The notes under the pieces are model-generated. The model was not told the origin of the DNA and did no database searches. It worked only from the letters and a program-made list of their open reading frames with translations. A stretch of DNA of 64,000 bases, taken from Thiorhodovibrio winogradskyi. GTDB taxonomy: Bacteria > Pseudomonadota > Gammaproteobacteria > Chromatiales > Chromatiaceae. Within the stretch, counting starts at the first letter, position 1, and every line of letters starts with the position of its first letter. Positions 1 to 8,235 of this stretch are shown here, one piece after another. The position numbers were made by a program, and so were the translations under genes. The DNA is taken from positions 3,917,531 to 3,981,530 of the forward strand of contig NZ_CP121472.1 of assembly GCF_036208045.1 (NCBI RefSeq), read 5' to 3'.

Positions 1-3000
1 GTATCCAATGTAATGACATTGCACCGGGGCGGCGCGGCGCGCGATCACGCCCAGGCGGTTATCGGCGGTATGGCCGCTGGTTTCGATCAGGACGTCGATG
101 TGATCGGCACGGATGCGCGCGACGGCGTCCTGATCGCTGAGTCCGATCATGGGGATCCAACTATCGGCGAGTGCGCGCAAGGATTGGCTTTCTGCTTCCA
201 GTCGGTGCTTTGTCGGGTACATGTGCACGCTGATTTGATCGCGATCCAGCGCGCGCAGCCAGGGCCGCAAGAAGAGCGCGACCGGATGCTTGCCGAGCTC
301 GGCGGATAGAATGCCCAGGCGCAAGGGGCGCTTGGATCCGGCGGCAGGAAGGTCGAACCTCTGCCGCCGGGCGGCTTGGCGCTCGGCCTCACTCAGGACG
401 CCCAGTTCCCAGGCCTCGGCCTCGCGACGCAGGTCGCCGGGGGAGAAGAGGTCAGTGCTGCTCAGCGTAAACAGCAGGTTACTGTGGATGCGGCCATTGC
501 GAGGGTCGATGCTGAGCGCTCGTCGGTAGTGATCGAGCGCCTCGCGAAAGCGCCCTTGGGAATGCAAGGTCCAGGCAAGGTTGCCGATGGCATCGGCATA
601 GTCGGGGCGCAGCGCGAGCGCCTGGCGATAACAGTGCTCGGATTCCTCGAGCCGGTTGAGGTTGCGCAGAGTCACGCCGAGGTTACAGTGCGCCGAGGCC
701 CGGTTTGGGTCCAAAGCAAGTGCTTGTTGATAACTGGCGATCGCCTCGGGGCGACGGTTCGTTTCTTCCAAAAGGTTGCCGAGATTGACATGGGCATCGA
801 CGAGGGTCGGATCGCAGTCGATGGCCTGGCGCAAGCAGTGCTCGGCCTCGGCGAGACGGCCCTGCGCGACGAGCAAACTGCCAAAGTTGTTGTGGGCCTT
901 GGCCAGTCGCGGGGCCTGCTCAATCGCGGCGAGGTAATGCTGCTCAGCCTCGGTGGTCCGGCCGAGTTGGTGGCAGGCGCAGGCCAAGTTATAGAGCGCC
1001 TTGGCGTGATGCGGGCGCCGTGCAAGCGCGGCCTCGAAAGCTGGGATGGCTTTTTCAGCCTCACCAAGCGTCAGCCAGATCCCGCCCTTGATGTTATAGG
1101 GATCAGGGTCGTCGGGTGCGAAGCGAATGGCTTGCTCGATGGCGGCCAGGGCCGCCTGATGCCGGCCAAGCGCGGCCAAGGCACTGGCGCGCAGCGTCCA
1201 GGCGAGACCATCGCCTGGCGCGCGCTCGACCAATTCTTGCGTGGCCTGGTCAGCCTCCGCGAAACGCTGTTGCGCGAGTAGGTTAAGCAACTGGTTGCGC
1301 GTTGCTTGATCAATAGACGCGTTCTTTGAGCCAGGCCGCGATGACTTGCGCTTGCGGTGTCGCTGCTTTTTTTTGGCTTTGGCTGTCGCGACATTCGGCG
1401 GCGCGGGCGCCTTGATGGGGGGCAGGCAATGATTGGGCGTCTTAGGCGGTTTTGCGCTGTCCCGCGGGCCTTGGTCAGCGCCCGAGCGCTGATCGAACAT
1501 CTGCTCGAAGGCATCCTCCAGCGCACGTGCCAACCCGGCGCCATCGCACAGGGGGCTCGCGCGCATCTGCTCGCGCAAGTGGAACCGCAGGGTCTCGCGG
1601 GCATCACGGTCGCGCGCCAGGGCAACGACCTTTGTGACGTAGTGCTCGCTATCGGCGGCAATCCACTCGGACCGGTCGAGTCCTTTCAGGATCGCGGCGC
1701 CCATGCGCGCACTCATGCAGCTACCATCGCCTAGAGCGATGATGGGGATACCCATGCTGAGCGCGTCGAACGCAGTGGTTCCGCTGTTGTAAGGAATTGT
1801 TTCCAGAGCGACGTCCAGCCGGCTGTACTGCAGCATGTGCTCGCGCCAGGAGTCGGTCGGCTCGACGAAAACAATGCGGTTGCCGTCGATTCCGGCGCTC
1901 GTCAGGCCGGATTGAATGCGCGCCTGGGTGGCGGCATCCGCGTGTCTCGCTTGCTTGAGCAGCAGTTTTGCCTCGGGGAGTTGATGTAAGACCTTTGCCC
2001 ACAGCTGCAGGGTGGGCTCGCGCACCTTGGTCAGATTGTTGAAGCTGCCGAGCCAGAGGGTGCCGTCGGGGTCAGGCTGCCAGACGGGCTCGGGGATGTC
2101 GGGTGGCATCTGGTAGGCCAGCCAGGGACGCGGCAGGCGCCAGACACCCTCGGTAAATTGTTCGTCGAGCTGGGGGGGAATCAAGCTGGCATCGGCGAGA
2201 AACCAATCCATCTCGCTGAGTCCGGTGGTGCCAAAGTAACCGATGTAGTGACATTGCACCGGCGCGGCGCGGCGGGCGACGATCCCCAGGCGATTCGCGG
2301 CGGTGTGGCCACTGGTGTCGATCAGGATGTCGATACCATCGGCGCGAATGCGCGCCGCGGCCTCTTGGTCGTCGACACCAACGAGGGGCACCCAGGCCGC
2401 CGCCATGGTGCGCAAGTCGTCGGTTTCCGCTTCTGGCCGCGCCTTGGTTGGATACATCCACAGCTGCACCCGATCGCGGTTCAGCGCGCCAATCCAGGAG
2501 CGCAGAAAAAAGGCCACGGCATGGGTGCCAAGCTCGGCGGAAAGGAGCCCGACGCGCAAGGCCCGCCCATTGCGAGGCCTAATGTTGGCGCGACGGTGGC
2601 GTGCCGCGTCGCGCTCGGCGGGGCTCAATACGGTTTGTTCCCAGCCTTCCGCGAGCACGCGCAACGACCGGGGGTCGCGGCTGCCGGTATAGCCGAGAGT
2701 AAACAGAAGGTTGCTATAGCTATTGGCATCGTGCGGCTTGATTTGGAGTGCACGGCGAAAGCAGGCTTCAGCCTCTTCAATCCGACCGAGGTCTTGCAGG
2801 ATCAAGCCCCGTTGATTGTGGGCGCGATGGTCATCCGCCTGATGGGCGATGGCGCGGCGCAATAGCCGCTCCGCCTGTTCGAGCCGCCCCCATTGGCGAT
2901 ACAAGCCGCCGAGATTACACAGCGTCGGCACGTGGGTTGGGTTCGCGATCAGCGCGGCGTGATAGCTGGATTCGGACTCGACGAAGTCCTTCTGCTCCCT

Positions 3001-6000
3001 GAGGATCTGCCCGAGCAGGTTGTGCGCATCGGCGGACTCTGGCTGCTGCTTGATCGCGGCGCGCAGGCACTCTTCCGCCTCGCGATAGCGGCCGATTTCG
3101 TTGTACAGGGCGCCGAGGCTGAGCCAGGCCGGGGTGTAGTCGGGTTGCAGGGCGAGCGCGCGTTGATAGTACGCTTCGGCGTCTTCTTTGCGCGCGAGAA
3201 GATCGCTGACATGACCACGATTGTGGAAAAAACTGGCGCGTTCGGGTTGCAGCGCAATGGCCTTGTCCAAGGCGTCCCGCGCCTGTTGGTGTTGCCCGGT
3301 ATTCGTTAGGGCGCAACCGAGGAGGTTGTGCGCGTCCGCATCCCGATCATCCAGCGCGATTGCGCGCTCCAGCGCGGTAATGGCTTGCGCCTGCTGTCCG
3401 CCATGGAGCAGGGCGGCGCCCAGCATCTTCCAGCCGACCGGGCTGCCGGGCGCTTGCGCGGTGGCTGCTCGCGCGGCGCGCTCGAGCTCGCTGAAGCGGC
3501 CCTCGTGCCACAGTCGATTCAACAGCTCCGCGTTTTCATCGGCCGCGGTCACATGATGGTGGGCCGGGTCGTCAGCCGCGCTCTCCGGCTTTCCGCTGTC
3601 GACAAGTTGTATCGACTTAGGCTGCGCGCCTTGTCGTTCCAACCAGTGATCGAACATCCCCTCGAAGGCGTCCGCGAGCGCCTGGGCCAAACCGGCACTG
3701 TCGCACAAAGGGCTGTTGCACATCCGCTCGCGCTGTTCGGCGCGCAGATGGCGACGGCGATCAATGTCCTGGGCGAGCGCAACCACAATCGCGACATAAT
3801 CGTCTTCATTGGTGGCGATCCATTCTGTCCGGCCGAGACCGGTCAGGATGGATGCGCTCATGCGACCTGCCATGGTGGCGCCGGTCAAGGTGACCAGCGG
3901 CACTCCCATCCAGAGTGTCTCGAAGGCGGTGGTGCCGCTGGTCAGCGGATAGGTATCGAGCGCGATGTCCAGGCGGTTGTACTGCGCCATGTGCGCTTGC
4001 CAGGTATCAGTCGGATCAGCGAAGACGACCCGATCCTCGATGAGGCCTGCTCGCGATAAAGTATCGCGGATGCGTTGCTTAACGATTGGATCTGTTGCCA
4101 AGGGTTGCTTGAGGAGCAGGCGGGCTTGGGGTAACTCCCGCAGCACCCTCGCCCACAGTAGCAGGCTTTCGTCACGGACTTTGTTGAAGTTATTGAAGCT
4201 ACCGAGCCAGAGCGTACCATCGGCCGCGGGCTGCCAGTCGGGGGCGGGAGCATTCTCGGGGGTGTCGTAGGCGAGCCAGGGCCGAGGGAGGCGCCAGATG
4301 CGCTCGCTGAAACCCCGCTCGAGCGCCGGCGGGATCAGCACCTCGTCGGCCATGAACCAGTCCATTTCGCTCAGACCAGTGGTTCCAAAATAGCCGACGT
4401 AGTGACACTGGACGGGAGCGGCGCGACGTGCGATCACGCCGAGACGATTGGAACTGGTGTGGCCGCTGGTCTCGACAAGAATGTCGATCCGATCGGCGCG
4501 AATGCGCGCCGCGGCATCCTCGTCGCTGCGTCCGATCAAAGGTGTCCATTCATCCGAGAGGGCTCGAAGCGCCCGAGATGCTGATTCAGGCCTAGGTTTT
4601 GTCGGATACATAATGACCTGGAATCTTTGGCGATCCAGGTTCCGCAGCCAGGGCCGCAGGAAAAACGCGACCGAGTGATCTCCGAGCTCAGCGGACAAAA
4701 GCCCCAAACGCAGCGGCCGATGAGCGCGGGATGATGGGGTGAAGGTCTGTCTCTTGGCGGCTTCTCGCACCCCGGCGCTGAGCACGGCTCGCTCCCAGCC
4801 TTCGGCTTCCTGGCGCAGGCGAGCGGCGTCCTTTGTCACGGCATAATTGGTGGTAAACAGCAGGTCGCTCACCAGATGCGCGTTGCCCGGCTCAATCGCC
4901 AATGCGCGCCGGAAACATTGTTCCGCCGCATGCGGTTGCCCAAGCGCGCTCAAGACTTGCCCAAGATTCCAGTGCGCTTGCGGGAAGTCGCCGCGGATCG
5001 CGATCGCTGTGCGCAGGTACTGCTCGGCTTCCCGCAGTTTGCCGAGTGCGGGGCCGAGTCCGCCAAGGCTGGCGAGCGCGCTGAGATTGTTTGGATCCAA
5101 CGACAATGCCGCGCGATAGCAGGTTTCCGCTTCGCGCGCCCGTCTGAGATCCTTCAAGACATGGCCGAGCAGGTTGTGGGCATCAAGTGAACGAGGATTA
5201 GGTTGCAGCGCCGAGCGCAAAACAGACTCGGCTTCAAGCAGTCTGCCCGTCGCGCTCAGGACAAAGCCCAAACCGAGCAGCGCTTGGGAATGATCCGCGT
5301 CCAAAGCGATGACCTGCCGGAAATCGTGCTCGGCCGCCTCCCATTGCTTCATCTCACTGTGCAGGCTGCCCCGATTGAACAAGGCGGCGGTGTGGTGCGG
5401 TGCCAGCTCGATGGCGCGGGCGTATGCCGTCAACGCTGCTTGGGTCGCTCCGAGTCGAGTGAGCACATGCCCATGCATGCTGTGGCTGTCGGCGTCCTGA
5501 TCGTCGAGCACCAGCGCTTGTTGCAGGGCGGCGCATGCTGGCTCGAGTTGACCCAGCTTGATCAAGGCACCGCCGAGAATCTTCCACGCCAGACTATCGG
5601 ATGGCGATTGTTCGGTGGCTTGGCGCGCCGCCTGTTCGAGCGCCGGCAGAGGGCCGGTCGCCCAAAGCCGCAGCAGTGTTTCATGGTCGTACGCGGCTGA
5701 TGATGACGCTGCCGGGTCGGCTTTCTCGTTACTGTCCGCCTGATCGAGTCCTCGGGGCTGGCAGGGCTTATTGCTCGCGGCGACAGGCCCTAGCGCCGGT
5801 TTGACGGCGGATCTTTGATTCCGATTCGCTGACCCGTCTCGCCAGAGGTCGAACATGTCCTCGAAGGCGCTCTCGAGTGCGCGGGCTAGGCCGATGCCAT
5901 CACACAGTGGGCTGTGCTGCAATTGGTCGCGCTGTCGCGCGCGCATCGCAAGACGCGCGTCGCGATCGCGAGCAAGGCCAACCACTTTGCGCACGTAGTC

Positions 6001-7900
6001 CTCCGGATTGTCGGCGATCCACTCCCGGCGACCAAAGCCGCTCAGGATCGCTGTGCCCAGGCGGCTGTTCAGGGTGGTTCCGCCGGCGAGAGTGATCAAG
6101 GGGACTCCCATCCACAGCGCCTCGAAGGCCGTGGTGCCGCCATTGTAGGGCAGCGTTTCCAAGGCGATATCGAGCCGATCGTATTGCGCCATGTGCTCAC
6201 GCCATGAGGGAGCCGGCGGTAGGAATGTGATCCGGTTCGCCGTGATGCCCTGCGCGGCTAAGGTGCTGATAACGCGCGCCTGGACGGCAGGATTCGCGGC
6301 CTTGGCCTGTTTCAGCAGCAACTTGCCTGCTGGCAATGCGACCATGACCTGCGCCCATAATCCCAGCGTTTCTGTCGTGACTTTATCGAGATTATTGAAG
6401 CTGCCGAGCCACAGGGTTCCGCTCGGATCCGGCTGCCAAGCAGTGTTTGCCAACTCTTCTGGGGCACGGTAAGCCAACCAGGGGCGTGGGAGGCGCCAGA
6501 TATTCTCGGTGAAGTGCTCGTCGAGATGCGGGGGTAACAGGCTAGCGTCGGCAAGCAGCCAGTCCATTTCCGTGAGACCGGTGGTGCCGAAATAGCCGAT
6601 ATAGTGGCACTGCACCGGCGCGGCGCGATGGGCGATGACACCCAAGCGGTTGTTAGCGGTGTGACCGCTCGTATCGATGAGAATATCGATTCTGTCGGCG
6701 CGAATCCGCTCCGCAGCCTGTTCGTCGCTCAGACCGACGACGGGGTGCCAGGCGTCGGCGAGATTCCGGAAATGTCCAACTTCCGCCTCCCCGCGATCGA
6801 TCGTCGGGTACATGATCAAATCAAAGCGGTCGCGATCGACATGCGGCAACCAGGACTGCAGAAAGTTCGCGACCGGGTGCTTGCCGAACTCGGCGGACAG
6901 CAATCCGATCCGAAGCGAGCGGCCGGCCCGGTCTGGGGTAGTGAAGACTCTCTGGCGGGCAAGATCGCGCTCCATGGCGGAGAGGGTCGCGTGCTCCCAG
7001 TTCTCGGCGCATTCCCGCAAGACCCGCGGACTGGCGAGGCTTCCGTAAGCGAGGCTGAAAAGCGCGTTACTTTGGACCTTGGCGGGTGCGGAGGCTAAAC
7101 TTAATGCTTGTCGATAGCTCTGAGCGGCATCTTCGCGTGTCGAGGCATGCTCGAAGATGGTTCCAAGACTATAGTGGGTCTTCGCGCTTGCGGGATTGAG
7201 TGTTAGGGCGCGTCGCAGGTCATCCTCAGCCTCCTCAAGGCGGCCGAGCTGACCAACTAAGCTTCCCAGGTTGCTCCAAGCATCGGCTAGGTCTGGATTT
7301 AGCGCCAGCGCGCGACGGTAGCTGGCCTCGGCTTTTTGTGGATCGTTCAGTTCCAGGTGGACGTTTCCGAGATTGTTGTGGACTTCCGCGAGGCTTGGGT
7401 GCTTGGCAGCTAACTTCTCGAATTGTCGCAACCCATCGGCGGGGCGACCCAATTCCAGCAGTAAATTCCCGAGATTGTTGAGCGACTCGATGTGGTCGGG
7501 GTCCAGTTCCAGCGCTCGACGAAATGCCTGCTCAGCATCCAGGAGACGACCTTGGTCTCGCAGCGTTGTGGCAAGCTTAGAATGTGTCTCACAACGATCC
7601 GGTGCGAGATTGAGCGAGCGCCTGAAAGCCGCCTCGGCCTCGCGCGGCTCGCCGCGTCGCTGAAGGAGCAGGCCAAGATTGAAGTGGGCCTCGGCGTAGT
7701 CTGGTCGAAGTTCCAAAGCCTTTTGGAAGGCGGCGATGGCTTCATCATGGCGATTGAGCTGCTGGAGCACATGTCCGATGGTGTTCGGTATTTCCGGGTC
7801 CAATGGGCTGAGCGATGCCGCGCTGCGCAGCACTGAGAGCGCAGCGTCGCTCTGACCAAGCTGGGCAAGCGCGGTCCCGCGAACCTTGCAAAGGAAAGGA
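1..7900 (-). repeat. Four tandem ~2.2-kb TPR-OGT modules inside one gene
   Basis: The start of the catalytic domain recurs at about 6930, 4725, 2570 and 335, a period of 2.16-2.24 kb. Complete catalytic blocks lie at about 5830-6930, 3630-4725 and 1470-2570; the fourth is cut by the window edge. The stretches between them encode TPRs of the type N-L-G-x4-L-G-R-x2-E-A-E and linkers rich in Ala, Asp and Ser or Lys. The copies are clearly homologous but diverged in both DNA and protein, so the duplications are not recent. Confidence 0.85.
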
Positions 7901-8106
7901 TCCTCGGGGCAAGTCGCGATCAGCTCACCGGACTTGGCGTCCAAAACCTCAAACTGGCCAGCGCGAAACAGTTCGAGCAGTGCTTGCCGCTGTTGAAAGC
8001 TAAGCCGTGCCGCTCGTGTCGCCTCTTGCGATTGGTTGGCACCGGACTTGTCTGCCGATTTCCGATCGGCCGTGCGCGCCGAGTTTGCTCGATCGTCTGA
8101 AGTCAT
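1..8106 (-). CDS. Giant multimodular TPR / SPINDLY-type O-linked GlcNAc transferase-like protein (C-terminus beyond left edge)
   Basis: One uninterrupted minus-strand frame starts at the ATG at 8104-8106 and reaches base 1 with no stop, giving at least 2,702 residues. It has four repeats of TPR array plus GT41 (SPINDLY/OGT) catalytic domain, with catalytic parts at about residues 392-759, 1127-1492, 1845-2212 and 2590 onward. Each catalytic part opens with an L(L/I)SAE(L/F)GxH motif, whose His matches the GNHP histidine of human OGT. Next comes DTSGHTxxNRLGVIAxRAAPVQ, then GYFGTTGLxEMDW. The complete ones continue with SFNNxxKV, whose Lys matches OGT Lys842, and a DIALET/DTxPxxxGTTAF block. 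The family transfers a sugar, usually GlcNAc, from a UDP donor to Ser/Thr of proteins in the cytosol. Ordinary bacterial members carry one such module. The donor and target here are unknown. It is divergent from the TPR-methyltransferase gene at 8236. Confidence 0.85.
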   Translation of the reverse strand, partial: MTSDDRANSARTADRKSADKSGANQSQEATRAARLSFQQRQALLELFRAGQFEVLDAKSGELIATCPEDPFLCKVRGTALAQLGQSDAALSVLRSAASLSPLDPEIPNTIGHVLQQLNRHDEAIAAFQKALELRPDYAEAHFNLGLLLQRRGEPREAEAAFRRSLNLAPDRCETHSKLATTLRDQGRLLDAEQAFRRALELDPDHIESLNNLGNLLLELGRPADGLRQFEKLAAKHPSLAEVHNNLGNVHLELNDPQKAEASYRRALALNPDLADAWSNLGSLVGQLGRLEEAEDDLRRALTLNPASAKTHYSLGTIFEHASTREDAAQSYRQALSLASAPAKVQSNALFSLAYGSLASPRVLRECAENWEHATLSAMERDLARQRVFTTPDRAGRSLRIGLLSAEFGKHPVANFLQSWLPHVDRDRFDLIMYPTIDRGEAEVGHFRNLADAWHPVVGLSDEQAAERIRADRIDILIDTSGHTANNRLGVIAHRAAPVQCHYIGYFGTTGLTEMDWLLADASLLPPHLDEHFTENIWRLPRPWLAYRAPEELANTAWQPDPSGTLWLGSFNNLDKVTTETLGLWAQVMVALPAGKLLLKQAKAANPAVQARVISTLAAQGITANRITFLPPAPSWREHMAQYDRLDIALETLPYNGGTTAFEALWMGVPLITLAGGTTLNSRLGTAILSGFGRREWIADNPEDYVRKVVGLARDRDARLAMRARQRDQLQHSPLCDGIGLARALESAFEDMFDLWRDGSANRNQRSAVKPALGPVAASNKPCQPRGLDQADSNEKADPAASSSAAYDHETLLRLWATGPLPALEQAARQATEQSPSDSLAWKILGGALIKLGQLEPACAALQQALVLDDQDADSHSMHGHVLTRLGATQAALTAYARAIELAPHHTAALFNRGSLHSEMKQWEAAEHDFRQVIALDADHSQALLGLGFVLSATGRLLEAESVLRSALQPNPRSLDAHNLLGHVLKDLRRAREAETCYRAALSLDPNNLSALASLGGLGPALGKLREAEQYLRTAIAIRGDFPQAHWNLGQVLSALGQPHAAEQCFRRALAIEPGNAHLVSDLLFTTNYAVTKDAARLRQEAEGWERAVLSAGVREAAKRQTFTPSSRAHRPLRLGLLSAELGDHSVAFFLRPWLRNLDRQRFQVIMYPTKPRPESASRALRALSDEWTPLIGRSDEDAAARIRADRIDILVETSGHTSSNRLGVIARRAAPVQCHYVGYFGTTGLSEMDWFMADEVLIPPALERGFSERIWRLPRPWLAYDTPENAPAPDWQPAADGTLWLGSFNNFNKVRDESLLLWARVLRELPQARLLLKQPLATDPIVKQRIRDTLSRAGLIEDRVVFADPTDTWQAHMAQYNRLDIALDTYPLTSGTTAFETLWMGVPLVTLTGATMAGRMSASILTGLGRTEWIATNEDDYVAIVVALAQDIDRRRHLRAEQRERMCNSPLCDSAGLAQALADAFEGMFDHWLERQGAQPKSIQLVDSGKPESAADDPAHHHVTAADENAELLNRLWHEGRFSELERAARAATAQAPGSPVGWKMLGAALLHGGQQAQAITALERAIALDDRDADAHNLLGCALTNTGQHQQARDALDKAIALQPERASFFHNRGHVSDLLARKEDAEAYYQRALALQPDYTPAWLSLGALYNEIGRYREAEECLRAAIKQQPESADAHNLLGQILREQKDFVESESSYHAALIANPTHVPTLCNLGGLYRQWGRLEQAERLLRRAIAHQADDHRAHNQRGLILQDLGRIEEAEACFRRALQIKPHDANSYSNLLFTLGYTGSRDPRSLRVLAEGWEQTVLSPAERDAARHRRANIRPRNGRALRVGLLSAELGTHAVAFFLRSWIGALNRDRVQLWMYPTKARPEAETDDLRTMAAAWVPLVGVDDQEAAARIRADGIDILIDTSGHTAANRLGIVARRAAPVQCHYIGYFGTTGLSEMDWFLADASLIPPQLDEQFTEGVWRLPRPWLAYQMPPDIPEPVWQPDPDGTLWLGSFNNLTKVREPTLQLWAKVLHQLPEAKLLLKQARHADAATQARIQSGLTSAGIDGNRIVFVEPTDSWREHMLQYSRLDVALETIPYNSGTTAFDALSMGIPIIALGDGSCMSARMGAAILKGLDRSEWIAADSEHYVTKVVALARDRDARETLRFHLREQMRASPLCDGAGLARALEDAFEQMFDQRSGADQGPRDSAKPPKTPNHCLPPIKAPAPPNVATAKAKKKQRHRKRKSSRPGSKNASIDQATRNQLLNLLAQQRFAEADQATQELVERAPGDGLAWTLRASALAALGRHQAALAAIEQAIRFAPDDPDPYNIKGGIWLTLGEAEKAIPAFEAALARRPHHAKALYNLACACHQLGRTTEAEQHYLAAIEQAPRLAKAHNNFGSLLVAQGRLAEAEHCLRQAIDCDPTLVDAHVNLGNLLEETNRRPEAIASYQQALALDPNRASAHCNLGVTLRNLNRLEESEHCYRQALALRPDYADAIGNLAWTLHSQGRFREALDHYRRALSIDPRNGRIHSNLLFTLSSTDLFSPGDLRREAEAWELGVLSEAERQAARRQRFDLPAAGSKRPLRLGILSAELGKHPVALFLRPWLRALDRDQISVHMYPTKHRLEAESQSLRALADSWIPMIGLSDQDAVARIRADHIDVLIETSGHTADNRLGVIARRAAPVQCHYIGY

Positions 8107-8235
8107 CGCCTGGGGAATTCGTTTCGTTTTGGCATGTTGACTAAGTATGCGCTAGATGGGCGCATTTCGTTGAGAAAACGGTGACAAGCGCCGAGTCTCG
8201 GATCGCGGCGGTGCTTGAATTGTGACGGAGGCAGC

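Noticed and set aside
376-4059. Long plus-strand open frames opposite the giant OGT gene (for example 376-1281 and 3328-4059)
   Set aside because: They are antisense shadows of a GC-rich coding frame: their translations have no recognisable domains, while the minus strand reads continuous TPR and OGT motifs.
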